Source: a bacterium
Lineage (GTDB): Bacteria; Planctomycetota; Planctomycetia; Pirellulales; Pirellulaceae
DNA: 61,053 nucleotides
Direction: 5' to 3'
NCBI GenBank assembly: GCA_030430075.1
Contig: JAUIGN010000056.1
Coordinates: 1-61,053, forward strand
The notes under the pieces were generated by a model. The model did not search any database. It was not told where the DNA came from and worked only from the letters and a program-made list of their open reading frames with translations. How positions within the stretch are numbered: the first letter of the stretch is position 1; each line of letters begins with the position of its first letter. Both the position numbers and the translations under genes were made by a program. Shown here piece after piece: positions 20,223 through 30,362 of this stretch.

Positions 20223-21701
20223 ATGCATTCTGACGACCACGCGCCGAACCGTCGCGACTTCATCAAGCATTCGGCAACCGCGGCAGCGGCCGCTTCCGCC
20301 ATCGGCCTTTCCGCTCGCCGGGCGGAAGCCGTGCAGGGATCCAATGAGCGTTTGCGGATCGGCTTTATCGGCCCGGGTGGGCGCGGATTTGGCGCCCACG
20401 TGAAATCGCTCTGCAAACTCCACGAGGCGGGACGGAACATCGAGCTGGTGGGAGTCGCCGAGGTTTACGAAACGCAGCGGAACAAAGTTGCCGACTACAT
20501 CAAATCGCAGACCGACCGGGATCCGGGACGCTACGTCGACTACGGCGAAATGATCGAGAAAGAGAACCTGGATGCCGTCTGTATCGGCACGCCGGACCAT
20601 TGGCATCACAAGCAAACCGTCGATGCCTTGCAAGCCGGCCTGCACGTCTACTGCGAAAAACCGATGACCAAGACGGTCGAAGAAGCGTTCAGTGTCGAGG
20701 ACCACTGGAAGAAGAGCGGCAAGGTAATGCAGGTCGGCGTGCAGTCGACCAGCCTGCCGGTCTGGAACGAAGTCCGCGACTTGCTCCAGCAAGGGAAGCT
20801 CGGCAAGGTACTCGGCTTCCAAACCGAGTACTTCCGCAACAGCGACATGGGCCAGTGGCGGTACTACAAGCTTGAAAAGGGCATGACGCCGTCGACCATC
20901 GACTGGAAGCGCTGGCTGGGAGCGAATGAAGACCTGGCGCCCGACATGCCCTTTGATCGCGAGGTCTATAAGCAATGGCGGCGGTTTTGGCCGTTTGGGA
21001 GCGGAATGTTTACCGACCTGTTCGTCCATCGCACGACCTCGATGCTGAAGGCCACCGGGCTGCGGCTTCCCGGCCGCGTGACAGGCGCCGGCGGGATCTA
21101 TCTCGAGTACGACGGGCGCGACGTGCCCGATGTGGCCACGGTCGTGGCCGACTTCCATGAGGGCGTGCAGGGACTCGTTACCGCCACCATGTGCAACCAG
21201 GAGTCACGAGTCGATCAACTGATCCGCGGCCATTTCGGAACCTTTGCTTTCGGAAACGGTGAGCAGTTTGATGGATTCGACTTTATCCCCGAACGGGGCC
21301 CGGTGACGCACGTCCGGCAGGAAGCGGAACGCATCAAGACCGAACCGGTCAAGAACACCACCCTGGCGCACTTTTCCAATTGGCTGGATGCCTGCGAGGC
21401 GGGCGAGCCGCTGGCCTGCAACAACCCGCCCGACCTGGGAGCGGCTGCCATGGCGGTCGTCAATCTCGGCGCTCAAAGTTACCGGCAGGGCAAGGTCTTC
21501 TTCCTGGATGCCAAGAAGCGCGAGATTTCCACCGACGATCCCGGATGGGCCCGGAATTGGGAATCCATGTCAGCCGCCCGGGCCGAACCGCATCATATCG
21601 CCGGCTGGAAGGCGGGTGATTACGGCAGCACGTTGGTTGACCCCGAGTATATGAAATACGGTGGCCCCTGGATCGACGGCAAAGACCCAGCCACCGCCTG
21701 A
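20223..21701 (+). CDS. Tat-exported Gfo/Idh/MocA family oxidoreductase
   Basis: A 492-residue NAD(P)-dependent sugar oxidoreductase. The N-terminus has a twin-arginine signal (NRRDFIKHSATAAAAASAIG), so it is exported folded with its cofactor, as for glucose-fructose oxidoreductase. The Rossmann motif GFIGPGGRG follows. VYCEKPMTK near residue 145 carries the conserved EKP lysine, and the C-terminal domain continues to FNP-like family segments such as WKRWLGAN. GAGAGGA precedes the ATG. With the preceding DUF1080 protein it could handle 3-keto sugars in the periplasm, but this pairing is inferred from neighbours. Confidence 0.9.
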   Translation: MHSDDHAPNRRDFIKHSATAAAAASAIGLSARRAEAVQGSNERLRIGFIGPGGRGFGAHVKSLCKLHEAGRNIELVGVAEVYETQRNKVADYIKSQTDRDPGRYVDYGEMIEKENLDAVCIGTPDHWHHKQTVDALQAGLHVYCEKPMTKTVEEAFSVEDHWKKSGKVMQVGVQSTSLPVWNEVRDLLQQGKLGKVLGFQTEYFRNSDMGQWRYYKLEKGMTPSTIDWKRWLGANEDLAPDMPFDREVYKQWRRFWPFGSGMFTDLFVHRTTSMLKATGLRLPGRVTGAGGIYLEYDGRDVPDVATVVADFHEGVQGLVTATMCNQESRVDQLIRGHFGTFAFGNGEQFDGFDFIPERGPVTHVRQEAERIKTEPVKNTTLAHFSNWLDACEAGEPLACNNPPDLGAAAMAVVNLGAQSYRQGKVFFLDAKKREISTDDPGWARNWESMSAARAEPHHIAGWKAGDYGSTLVDPEYMKYGGPWIDGKDPATA

Positions 21702-21837
21702 GGTGACGGGGCCAAGTGCAGCGGGGCCGTATTCAAAGAGGGAGCCTGCCGGAATCCGGTGCGCTCCCTCCGGTCGCTCGGGAAACAACGGCGCGGTTCG
21801 AGCGACCATGGTAAGATATTGGGCAGCCTGGTAGGTT

Positions 21838-21903
21838 CATCAGCCGTTGGGCATTAGCCGACGGGTCGCTTCATCGTCGTGCGAACCGGACGTGAACGTG
21901 TTC
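21838..21903 (+). repeat. Repeat family B, copy 3 (diverged)
   Basis: Starts TCATCAGCCGTTGGGCATTA and ends GCGAACCGGACGTGAACG, matching the left and right ends of family B, but its middle differs from other copies. It is followed 31 bp later by a family C palindrome in the same gap (21702-22064), which otherwise holds nothing recognised. Confidence 0.6.
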
Positions 21904-21934
21904 CGGCCGATACGCTTGTTGCTGTCAGAAGACC

Positions 21935-21960
21935 GTCATGCACAGCATGACCTACGAAAT
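21935..21960 (+). repeat. Palindromic repeat family C, copy 2
   Basis: Reads GTCATGC-ACA-GCATGAC and CTACGAAAT; the arms are a perfect 7-bp inverted repeat. It lies 105 bp upstream of the PSD1 gene start. Confidence 0.75.
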
Positions 21961-22064
21961 GGCGAAGGTAGGTCGTTCGCACGTCACCCGTTGCGGCGGC
22001 TCGGAGTCCGTCGTTGAAGTGGCTCCCCACAGGGCGATCGGTCCCACCCCAGGATCCAGCGATC

Positions 22065-24779
22065 ATGAAAACGCATCTCTGCTGCATCATGGTGCTCGCC
22101 ATCGCCGGCCGAGCAGCAACAGGTCAGGCGGATGAAGGACTTCAGGTCAGCGCCGGCGAAAAGCTGTTCGCGCTGCGCGTGCAACCGTTGTTGGCCGAGA
22201 AGTGTCTTCCCTGTCATGGTGCCGACCCGGCAGCGATCGAGGGCGGATTCGACCTCCGCAATCGCGAGGGGTTGGTGGCGGGTGGAGACTCCTTCGGAGA
22301 AGAAGTGTTGATCGCCGGTGACGGCAACAACAGCAAGTTGTACCTGACCACGACCCGCCGCGAGGAAGGGTACGAGATGCCGCCGAAGGAGGCGGACCGT
22401 CTCACGCAACAACAGCAGTGGTGGATTCGCGACTGGATCAACGCCGGCGCGCCGTGGCCCGGCGACCAACGGGTGGCCAGGATTCAGGAGGCGTTTGGGG
22501 ACGGCGAACGCGTCTCGGTCTCCCGCGCCCTCTCGGACGAATGGCAAAACCGCCGCTACGACCCAGCCAAGCTGTGGGCCTACCGCCCCCTGGCCAGACC
22601 GTCCGTGCCGGCAGGGCGACACCCGGTCGATTGGTTTATTGACCGGCAGCTTGCCGCCGTGGAGCTCGCACCGGCTCCACCCGCGGATGCGCGCACGATG
22701 GTCAGGCGAATGAGCTTCGGGTTGACCGGACTACCCCCGTCTCCGGACGACGTGGTTCGCTTCACCGACGCCTACCACGTGGATCCGGCAGCGGCAATCT
22801 CGGAGTTTGCGGAACAATGGATGGCCTCGCCACACTACGGCGAACACTTCGGTTGGCACTGGCTCGATGTCGCCCGCTATGCAGATACCGCCGGCTTTGC
22901 CAATGACTACAGTCGCCCCAATGCCTGGCGGTATCGCGATTATGTCGTCCGTGCATTCAACGAAGACAAGCCGTACAACGAATTCGTTCGCCAACAAGTG
23001 GCGGGCGACGAAATCGATGACTCCGACGTGGAGAACTTGCTCGCCACCGGTTTCCTGAGGATGGGACCCTGGGAGCAGACCGGGATGAGCGTCTTCAAGG
23101 AAACGCGAGGCCAATGGCTGGATGACGTCACCGACACCGTCGGCCAGGCGTTTCTGGCCCACTCGATGCTGTGTTGCAAGTGCCACGACCACAAGTTCGA
23201 CCCGGTCCCCACGCGCGACTACTACCGCTTGATGGCCGTGTTTTCCACCACGCAGTTCGCCGATCGCGAGGCTCCTTTTCTGGAGCCGGAGAACCGGGAC
23301 GGTTTCGCGGGCAGCGACACCTGGGTGGAAGCCAAGGTGGCTGCCTACCTGAAGCAGAAGAAGGAACTGGCGGCCAAGATTGACAAGCGGCGCAAGCAAG
23401 AAATCGGCAATGCGCGCGTCGGCAACAATGGACTCGATCCAGGTGACGAAGCGTCACTGGCGCGCCTCTCCAAGAACATCACGCGCCATAATCTGGAACG
23501 AGATCGCACACAGCCGTTCGCCTTGTCCGTTTACACCGGATCCACGATCCATCGCAACAATGTCGTCGGGCGGATCACACTCCCGCCCGCTCGCTGGGCA
23601 AAAGGAACGATTGACAAAGATGCGATTCGCAGCGGCGGCAATGTCTATTCACTTGCCGATCCCGTCACGCCGGGAGCACTCAGCGCCGCCGAATCACTGG
23701 GTGGGATGCGGTCAATCGAGTTTCCCGGAGGGAAGGCAAGCCGGCGGCGGGCGCTGGCCGAGTGGATTGTGGACCCGACCAATCCGCTGACGGCACGCGT
23801 GATCGTCAATCGCGTTTGGTCGTGGCACTTTGGCAAGGGGATTGCCTCGCATCCGAACAATTTCGGTGCCACGGGCGGCGTGCCGAGCCACCCCGAGCTC
23901 CTTGATTTCCTGGCCACCTGGTTCGTGGACAACGGCTGGTCGATCAAGAAGCTTAACCACCTGATTGTCACGTCGGCCGCTTACCGCCGTGACAGCCGCC
24001 ATCCCGATCGCCAGGCCCTGGCCGCCAACGATCCGCTGGGGACCCTGTATGCGACGTTCGCACCGCGGCGTTTGACCGCGGAAGAACTGCGCGACGCGAT
24101 GCTGTCGGTCAGCGGTGAGCTGAATCCGGCGGTCGGCGGGATTCCGTGCCGCCCGGATCTCAATCGTGAAGTGGCCTTTCAACCTCGGCAGATCATGGGT
24201 GGCGCGGCCTCCGTCTATGAACCCGATCCGCAACCGGCTCGGCGGAACCGGCGGACCCTGTATGCCGAACGCATTCGCGGCCTCCGCGATCCCTTCCTGG
24301 AGACCTTCAATCAACCGGGCCCGGACAAGCCGTGCGAGTTGCGCGAAACTTCCACCGTGGCCCCGCAGGCACTGACGCTGATCAATTCGCAAGAGGTTTT
24401 CGACCGGGCGATCGCTTTCGCGGACCGCTTGATGCGCGAACCGCTTGCCGACGACGAGGCTAGAATCCAACGGGCATTTCAGCTGGCCTTCGGACGGCTG
24501 CCAAGTCAGCCCGAGTTGACGTCCTGCTTGCAGCATTGGGCTACCGCGACCGCCGAGGAAGCAAACAAGTCATATCAGCGAACCGAGTTTCCAGACCGGG
24601 TGTCGCGAACGGTCATGGCGGAAAAGACCGGGCAGCCGTACACGTTCTTGGAGATCATGCCCGCCTACACCGCCTATCAGCCTGACCTGCAGCCCGTCGA
24701 TGTCGACGCCCCGACGCGCGGCCTGGCGATCGTCTGTCGGGTTCTGCTGAACACCAACGAATTCTGCTACCTGGATTGA
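22065..24779 (+). CDS. PSD1 cytochrome, DUF1549/DUF1553 protein (module 1)
   Basis: A 904-residue exported protein. Signal peptide MKTHLCCIMVLAIAG is followed by a planctomycete cytochrome C domain with CLPCHG (Cys47, Cys50, His51), then DUF1549 from about 186 (MVRRMSFGLTGLPPSPDD, HFGWHWLDVARYADT). A second heme motif CCKCHDHKFDPV lies near residue 370. DUF1553 covers about 550-900 (NPLTARVIVNRVWSWHFGKG, TSAAYRRDSRH, APQALTLINS). It should be a periplasmic diheme protein of unknown reaction. The start at 22065 has AGGA 10 bases upstream. The DUF1501 partner starts two bases after its stop, a tight translational pair. Confidence 0.92.
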   Translation: MKTHLCCIMVLAIAGRAATGQADEGLQVSAGEKLFALRVQPLLAEKCLPCHGADPAAIEGGFDLRNREGLVAGGDSFGEEVLIAGDGNNSKLYLTTTRREEGYEMPPKEADRLTQQQQWWIRDWINAGAPWPGDQRVARIQEAFGDGERVSVSRALSDEWQNRRYDPAKLWAYRPLARPSVPAGRHPVDWFIDRQLAAVELAPAPPADARTMVRRMSFGLTGLPPSPDDVVRFTDAYHVDPAAAISEFAEQWMASPHYGEHFGWHWLDVARYADTAGFANDYSRPNAWRYRDYVVRAFNEDKPYNEFVRQQVAGDEIDDSDVENLLATGFLRMGPWEQTGMSVFKETRGQWLDDVTDTVGQAFLAHSMLCCKCHDHKFDPVPTRDYYRLMAVFSTTQFADREAPFLEPENRDGFAGSDTWVEAKVAAYLKQKKELAAKIDKRRKQEIGNARVGNNGLDPGDEASLARLSKNITRHNLERDRTQPFALSVYTGSTIHRNNVVGRITLPPARWAKGTIDKDAIRSGGNVYSLADPVTPGALSAAESLGGMRSIEFPGGKASRRRALAEWIVDPTNPLTARVIVNRVWSWHFGKGIASHPNNFGATGGVPSHPELLDFLATWFVDNGWSIKKLNHLIVTSAAYRRDSRHPDRQALAANDPLGTLYATFAPRRLTAEELRDAMLSVSGELNPAVGGIPCRPDLNREVAFQPRQIMGGAASVYEPDPQPARRNRRTLYAERIRGLRDPFLETFNQPGPDKPCELRETSTVAPQALTLINSQEVFDRAIAFADRLMREPLADDEARIQRAFQLAFGRLPSQPELTSCLQHWATATAEEANKSYQRTEFPDRVSRTVMAEKTGQPYTFLEIMPAYTAYQPDLQPVDVDAPTRGLAIVCRVLLNTNEFCYLD

Positions 24780-24781
24780 CC

Positions 24782-26170
24782 ATGCACCGGACTCCCCACA
24801 TCGCCCAATTGAATCGACGCGAAGCCCTGTTCGGATTCGGCACCGGGCTGGGAGCGATCGCATTCGCGTCACTGGCGGACGGCGCGGTGCGCCCACCCCA
24901 TCACGCGGCCAAGGCCAAACGGTGCATCTTCTTGATGATGGAAGGCGGCCCGTCGCACATCGACACGTTTGACCCCAAACCGGAATTGACGAAACAACAC
25001 TTGAAGGCGTTTACCCGCCGCGGCGAGATGGAAAGTGCGATGTCGTCCGGTAAACGCTACTTCGTCAAGAGTCCCTTTGAATTCCGCAAGGCAGGCAACT
25101 GTGGCGCGGACGTCTCCAGCCCCTGGATCCATCTCCGCGAAGTAGCCGACGACATCTGCTTTTACCGGGGCGCGCAAGTCGAATCGGTCAACCATCCCAC
25201 GGCCTGCTACCAATTGAACACGGGCAATCAATTCGGCGGCGACCCGGCCGTGGGATCGTGGGTCACCTATGGGCTGGGGACAGAAAACGACAACCTGCCT
25301 GGATTCGTCGTCCTGCCTCGCACCAGCTATCCACAGGGCGGTGCCGGCAACTGGTCGAATGGCTTTCTTCCGGCAACGTTCCAGGGAACGCCGCTGCGAC
25401 CATCAGGCAGCCCGATCTTGAATCTTTCTCCGCCGGCCGGAATCTCCCGGGAACGCCAACGGAGCGATCTCGACCTGCTGGCCGAGCTCAATCGGCAGCA
25501 CCTCGCGGCACGCCCGTTACGGGATGAGCTGGCAGCCCGGATGGAGAGTTACGAGCTGGCCTACGCGATGCAAGCCGAAGTTCCCGGAGTGATCGACATT
25601 GATGGGGAATCTCAGAAGACGTTGGACGCCTACGGCATCGGCGACACCAGCACGGATGCCTTTGGCCGCAAGTGTCTGTTGGCTCGCCGCCTGGTCGAAA
25701 AGGGCGTTCGGTTCGTCCAGGCCTACGCGGGCAACTGGGACAGCCATGACTACATCGAAAAGGCCCACGGAGCGCTCATCCGCAGCGTGGACAAACCGAT
25801 TGCCGCCCTGCTGCGTGACCTGAAGCAGCGCGACATGCTGAAAGACACATTGGTCATCTGGTGCGGCGAATTCGGACGTACGCCGGACAATGGTTTTCGT
25901 GGCGGCGGCCAATCGTACGGCCGCGACCATAATGCCAAAGCGATGGCCATGTGGTTCGCCGGTGGCGGCACGCGAGCCGGTCATACGGTCGGTGCAACCG
26001 ACGACATCGGCGCTACCGCCGTGGAATGCGTCCACCACATTCGCGACGTCCACGTCACACTGCTGCATCTCCTGGGCCTCGACGACAACCGGCTCACGTT
26101 CTACCACGCCGGCCGCCACAAGCAACTCTCCCAGTTCGGTGGTACCGTCATCCGGGAGCTGATTTCCTGA
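24782..26170 (+). CDS. DUF1501 sulfatase-like protein (module 1)
   Basis: A 462-residue member of DUF1501, related to the alkaline phosphatase/sulfatase superfamily. The N-terminus has NRREALFGFG, a twin-arginine-like export signal. Family marks are FLMMEGGPSHIDTFDPKP (about 45-65), the segment WCGEFGRTPDNG, then GRDHNAKAMAMWFAGGG and GATDDIGATAVE. It lacks a CxPxR sulfatase cysteine, so it is not a standard formylglycine sulfatase. It is translationally coupled to the PSD1 cytochrome, implying they act together outside the cytoplasm. A TTG six bases upstream in the same frame is a less likely start. Confidence 0.92.
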   Translation: MHRTPHIAQLNRREALFGFGTGLGAIAFASLADGAVRPPHHAAKAKRCIFLMMEGGPSHIDTFDPKPELTKQHLKAFTRRGEMESAMSSGKRYFVKSPFEFRKAGNCGADVSSPWIHLREVADDICFYRGAQVESVNHPTACYQLNTGNQFGGDPAVGSWVTYGLGTENDNLPGFVVLPRTSYPQGGAGNWSNGFLPATFQGTPLRPSGSPILNLSPPAGISRERQRSDLDLLAELNRQHLAARPLRDELAARMESYELAYAMQAEVPGVIDIDGESQKTLDAYGIGDTSTDAFGRKCLLARRLVEKGVRFVQAYAGNWDSHDYIEKAHGALIRSVDKPIAALLRDLKQRDMLKDTLVIWCGEFGRTPDNGFRGGGQSYGRDHNAKAMAMWFAGGGTRAGHTVGATDDIGATAVECVHHIRDVHVTLLHLLGLDDNRLTFYHAGRHKQLSQFGGTVIRELIS

Positions 26171-26233
26171 GGGCGGCCTGGCCTCTTTGCCCGAGTCCTT
26201 TCCCTATTCCGCAGGTCATGCCGGGCACGACAG

Positions 26234-26322
26234 CGCCCGGATCCTTCATCAGGCGCAGGGCGTTTGCCCCGGTTGCTTCGAAAGCTGGACAAACCGGACG
26301 CGAACCCGGATTATTCGTGAAC
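26234..26322 (+). repeat. Repeat family B, copy 4
   Basis: Has TCCTTCATCAGGCGCAGGG, CGTTTGCCCCGGTTGC and ACAAACCGGACGCGAAC, matching the whole family B layout with drift in the left third. It lies between convergent gene ends, about 80 bp before an inverted copy. Confidence 0.65.
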
Positions 26323-26400
26323 CTGCGACGATTCAGTGCAAGTTACTGTGCCACAATCTTTTGTGGTGAACTTACCCAAAACGCCTCGCATATCAGCCGG

Positions 26401-26474
26401 AACGCGTTAGTGTCCGGTTTGCTCTGTTTTCAAAGGAACCGGGCTAACGCCCAACGGCTAATGAATAATCCGCG
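26401..26474 (-). repeat. Repeat family B, copy 5 (reverse)
   Basis: On the reverse strand: ATTCATTAGCCGTTGGGCGT, TAGCCCGGTTCCTTTG and AGAGCAAACCGGAC, then AACGCGTT. The GGGC-GTTA-GCCC hairpin core is intact. With copy 4 it makes an inverted pair in the gap 26171-26568, which has no gene. Confidence 0.75.
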
Positions 26475-26568
26475 CTAACGCGGTCCGGCAACCTACGGGA
26501 ACGCGTCGCAAACACCTTCCCGCGCGGACGCACCGCTTGCCGCTGGCAAGTCTTCTTTGGCTCGCCCT

Positions 26569-27870
26569 TTAGGCCAGACCGCGAACCGACGCGGCCGTGC
26601 TGCTGCCGAAGCGGTCAATTTCCAGCCCCATCCGCTGAGCGAGTGCGACGAAGAGATTGGCCAGGGGTGTGTTGTGCTGCGCATCGTGAGCGACATAGCT
26701 GCCGTGCCGGTAACCGCCGCCGGCGAGCAGAATGGGCAGGTTGTGCCAGTCGTGCGAGGACGCATTGCCGAGGTTGGAGCCGAACAGCACGGCCGTATTG
26801 TCGAGTAGCCGACGTCCATTCTCGTCGATCGCCTTGAGCTGCGTCAGAAAGCGATTCAGCTCCTTGAACTCGGCCTCTTCGATCAACCGCAGTTCCTCGA
26901 TCTTTGCTTCGTCCTTGCCGTGATGGGACAGGTTGTGCCAGTCGGTTTTGACACCCGGAATGTTGCTTGGCACCGCGTTCATGCCGCCCAGCGACAGCGT
27001 GATGACGCGCGTGGAATCCGTCTGCAACGCCAGCACCATCATGTCGTACATCAGCCGCTGCTTGGCGACGATGTCCGTCCGATCCGCCACGTCCCGGGGT
27101 GGGTTGTAATCAACCTTGGGCTTCGGCTTGGTCGTCCATGTTTCTGACTGGCCGATGCGCGTTTCGAGATCGCGGATGGCGGTAAAGTATTCGTCCAGCT
27201 TTTCTTGATCCTGCGGCCCCAGCGATCGACCAAGGTGCCTCGCTTCTCCCAGAACCGTGTCCAGGATGCTCCGCCCCCGCTTGAGATCCCGCAGCTGTGC
27301 GGCCACTTCGTCCGGCGTGCCGTCGACAAACAACCTCTGGAAGAGCTTCGCTGGAGAAGATTCCGACGGGATGTTGATCCCGTTCGCCGTCCACGATAAG
27401 GAACCACCGTCATTGGCCAGGCACAAGAAGGGCAACCGTGTCGTGCCGCCCAGATGGAAGGCCATCAGTTGATCGAGCGAGATCGTATTCTTGAACCCCG
27501 CCAGGCCTGGCCGAGGTGCCGACGTCAGCCATGTCAGGCTTGACGCGTGCCCGTTGTTGCCGTTCTGCTGGGGGTGCGAAAGGCCGGAGAACAGGGTGAA
27601 GTCGTTTCGATGATCTCGGATCAGGTCGAGGTAGGGTGTGACGCCGTAATCGCGCCCGGCACGCTCGGGAAACAAATGCGGTGCATGAAAACCCAGCCCG
27701 CCGCAGATTGCAACCGTCCGCGGGATCGTTCCGGACGCGGCCTCCGCCCGTGCCGAGGGACCGGTCATCGCGCCCAGCAACGGAAGCGCGATTGTTGCTC
27801 CCGCGCCGCGGAGAAAGTGTCTCCGGTCGAGCGTGTTGCTTGCTGTTGATGCCATGAGGTTCCTTGTCAT
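26569..27870 (-). CDS. DUF1552 protein (module 2)
   Basis: A 433-residue DUF1552 protein, a family that pairs with DUF1592-type cytochromes as DUF1501 does with PSD1. A Tat-type signal is visible (LDRRHFLRGAGATIALPLLG). Family segments include GLGFHAPHLFPE, LTWLTSAPR, DSTRVITLSLGGMN, WHNLSHHG and LFGSNLGNASSHDWHNLPI. It follows the DUF1592 gene by 26 bp and belongs to the same operon. An ATG at 27855 with a close AAGGAA site is an alternative start. Function unknown; export alongside its cytochrome partner is inferred. Confidence 0.88.
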   Translation of the reverse strand: MTRNLMASTASNTLDRRHFLRGAGATIALPLLGAMTGPSARAEAASGTIPRTVAICGGLGFHAPHLFPERAGRDYGVTPYLDLIRDHRNDFTLFSGLSHPQQNGNNGHASSLTWLTSAPRPGLAGFKNTISLDQLMAFHLGGTTRLPFLCLANDGGSLSWTANGINIPSESSPAKLFQRLFVDGTPDEVAAQLRDLKRGRSILDTVLGEARHLGRSLGPQDQEKLDEYFTAIRDLETRIGQSETWTTKPKPKVDYNPPRDVADRTDIVAKQRLMYDMMVLALQTDSTRVITLSLGGMNAVPSNIPGVKTDWHNLSHHGKDEAKIEELRLIEEAEFKELNRFLTQLKAIDENGRRLLDNTAVLFGSNLGNASSHDWHNLPILLAGGGYRHGSYVAHDAQHNTPLANLFVALAQRMGLEIDRFGSSTAASVRGLA

Positions 27871-27896
27871 GATGAGATGCCTTGCCCGGTGTTGGG

Positions 27897-30362
27897 CTAT
27901 TTGTGCCGAAAGACTTCACTCTGGACCACCAGGTGGATCAGATCGCGAACGCCAAAGCCGTGCGCTTCGGAGAGCGTCACAATCCGCGCCACTTCGGCCC
28001 GATCAGAAAACCCCAGCTCGCGGCCGGTGGCGAAGGTGAGCAGCTTGCTGGCCAACGTTTGCGCCAGCCGTCGTGGATCGGCCGCCAGGTACTCGCGAAA
28101 CTCGCGAAAGTCAGCAAACGGGCGGTTGCCTGGAAGCATGCCCGAACTATCGACTTCCGGGCCAAGTCGGTAGCCCACGTTGCGGCCATTGACTTGCAAC
28201 TGCACCTTCTCCCCGGCGCCGATCGACCGGTAGCGGTCGCGGAAGCCGCCGATCGGGTTGAACGATTCGAGTGCGAATCCGGGCGGATCGATCTGGCGAT
28301 GGCACGCATTGCAGGCAGGCAAGTTCCGGTGTTTGTCGAGCAATTCCCGGAGTGTGGCGGCGCCGCGGATGTCCGGTTCCACACCCGGCACGCCCGGCGG
28401 CGGCGGGGGCGGCGGCGTGCCCAGGATCCGTTCCATCACCCAGGCACCGCGAGTTACCGGCGAAGTGTTGGTGCCGTTGGCCGTCACCTTGAGAATGCTC
28501 GCTTGAGAAAGCAGCCCGCCGCGGATACTGCCGGCAGGAAGCCGGACCTTCCGCAATTCGGCGCCTGCGACCGGCGGCAGGTCGTAATGAGCCGCCAATC
28601 GGCTGTTCAACATCGCAAAATCGGACATCACGATGTTCGTAACCGGCAGATCGGATTCGACCAGCTCACGCAAGAAGCGGCGCGTCTCCAACGGCATCGA
28701 GTACTGCAGGTAGGCGTCGAATTCGGGAAACAGCTGCCGATCCGGGACGGTAAAATCCATGTCGCGCAGGTCCAGCCAACTATCGGTGAAGTCGACAAGA
28801 AAACGCTCGAAGTGTGGACTCCTTAACAGCCGCTCCGTCTGTTCACGCAGTCCGGCATCGGTCGTTAGCTGATCTTCCTTCGCGGCCCGCAGCAGTTCCC
28901 GATCCGGCGCCGTCCTCGTCAGAAAGTAAGCCACCCGGCTCGCCATCGCGTAACTGTCCAGCTTGCCCGGCGGTTCCTGCAGGTAGAGGAATTTCGGCGA
29001 GCAGAAAATTGCGGTCACGGCCATTCGCAGTGCCTGTTCGAAGGAATTCCCCTCCGTCCGTGCGCTGCCGAACAAGGCCACGAACCGGGCCACGTCCTGA
29101 TCGGTGACCGGCCGCCGAAAGGCCGCTGCGGCAACGCGTTTCAGAGCCCGCGCCGCGTCCGCCTCCTCGTCGTCCGAGACAACCTCGAACTTTGCCTTGT
29201 ACCACGACTTCTTCTTGTCCGCCGGATTGCGCGGTTCGATCTCACGTCGATCGATCCCCTCAAACAAGAGCCGATGTCCTGGCAGCGGCCACGCATCGAG
29301 GAGCGGTCCTTCGATCTGGACGTTCAGCACCGCCAACCCCGGTCCACCGTAGTCTTCGACCGACTTACGCTGGTACTTCTCCGGGTCGTTGATCCCGTAT
29401 GGATCCACGGAGAGCATATAGTTTTGCTCGATCCATGCCTCGAATTCGATCGAAAACGCGTCGCCGGGGCGGCCTGGTGGAAACGACCAGAAGCCATAGG
29501 TCGGCTTCTCCGATCCGCGGGCAAAGCTCGTCCCGCCGACGGAAAACGTGACCGGACCCCCGGACTGGTAGGCATAGCCGTTGACAGTGATCCGGTATCG
29601 GCCCGGTTGGCGAATCCGTGTGGCCCGCATCATCCCCGACGGATACGCCCGTTGAGAAAACTGCACCACCGCCCCGTCTTCAAGCTTCTTCCAGACCTTG
29701 CCGACAAACTTGTCGGCGTCGCCCGAATCGAGGTAGCTTGCCGTGATCGTGTCGGGCTGCGGAGCTTCCGTGCGGCCGGCAATGGCCGTGTCGAGCACTC
29801 GGTCTGCGGCATCCATGTATCGCTGCAAATGAACCATCGACAAGCCCAGCGCATGCCCCACATTGTCGAATTCGTGAGCCCGGCTGTCTTCCGGCAGCAT
29901 CTGGCCGAGGTCCAGGTTGGTGCCGAACAGATCGTTCAGCGTGTTTTCGTACTCCCGCCGATTCAGGCGCCGCAACACCGTGCCTTTCGTTTTTGCATGC
30001 GCGGCAACCAGCAGCGTTCCCAGCTTCTGAGTAAACGCTTCTCGTTCACGCGCGGACGGCTTAGCCGCATCGACTGGCGGCATCTCCCGATTGGCAACCC
30101 GATCGTAGATTCGCACCCATCGCGCCCGGGTCGCTTCATCGTCCAGATCCGTCCCAAGTTGTGAAAGCTCGAGACCGCCTTCGTCCGCTCCACCGGCATG
30201 GCAGTCGTGGCAGTATTGGCGAAAGAACTCGCTCACTTGGGCATCCGCCGTCACCATCCACGGCGATCCGCAACCCAGAACGAGGAATGCCGCCACGAGG
30301 CCAGCGGCACGGCCACGCCGTGAAAGCCAGGGGATGTCGCTTTGACCCAATAACCTCACCAC
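27897..30362 (-). CDS. Planctomycete cytochrome of DUF1587/1592/1588/1585 type (module 2)
   Basis: An 821-residue exported diheme protein. The first heme motif is CHDCHAGG (Cys51, Cys54, His55) after a hydrophobic signal (AAFLVLGCGSP, possibly a lipobox). DUF1587 follows (RRLNRREYENTLNDLFGTN), then DUF1595, DUF1592 (SRVAYFLTRTAPD, LVDFTDSWLDLRDM) and DUF1588 (GGLLSQASILKVTANG, followed by the family poly-proline loop). The second heme motif CNACHRQIDPPG is near residue 685, and the C-terminal DUF1585 ends in VQSEVFRHK. It starts with GTG (no in-frame ATG precedes the first heme motif in a way that keeps a signal peptide). The DUF1552 partner is 26 bp downstream. Confidence 0.9.
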   Translation of the reverse strand: MVRLLGQSDIPWLSRRGRAAGLVAAFLVLGCGSPWMVTADAQVSEFFRQYCHDCHAGGADEGGLELSQLGTDLDDEATRARWVRIYDRVANREMPPVDAAKPSAREREAFTQKLGTLLVAAHAKTKGTVLRRLNRREYENTLNDLFGTNLDLGQMLPEDSRAHEFDNVGHALGLSMVHLQRYMDAADRVLDTAIAGRTEAPQPDTITASYLDSGDADKFVGKVWKKLEDGAVVQFSQRAYPSGMMRATRIRQPGRYRITVNGYAYQSGGPVTFSVGGTSFARGSEKPTYGFWSFPPGRPGDAFSIEFEAWIEQNYMLSVDPYGINDPEKYQRKSVEDYGGPGLAVLNVQIEGPLLDAWPLPGHRLLFEGIDRREIEPRNPADKKKSWYKAKFEVVSDDEEADAARALKRVAAAAFRRPVTDQDVARFVALFGSARTEGNSFEQALRMAVTAIFCSPKFLYLQEPPGKLDSYAMASRVAYFLTRTAPDRELLRAAKEDQLTTDAGLREQTERLLRSPHFERFLVDFTDSWLDLRDMDFTVPDRQLFPEFDAYLQYSMPLETRRFLRELVESDLPVTNIVMSDFAMLNSRLAAHYDLPPVAGAELRKVRLPAGSIRGGLLSQASILKVTANGTNTSPVTRGAWVMERILGTPPPPPPPGVPGVEPDIRGAATLRELLDKHRNLPACNACHRQIDPPGFALESFNPIGGFRDRYRSIGAGEKVQLQVNGRNVGYRLGPEVDSSGMLPGNRPFADFREFREYLAADPRRLAQTLASKLLTFATGRELGFSDRAEVARIVTLSEAHGFGVRDLIHLVVQSEVFRHK

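Noticed and set aside
28390..28425. G/C-only tract as a slippage or regulatory site
   Set aside because: It encodes the poly-proline loop that is normal for DUF1588-type proteins.
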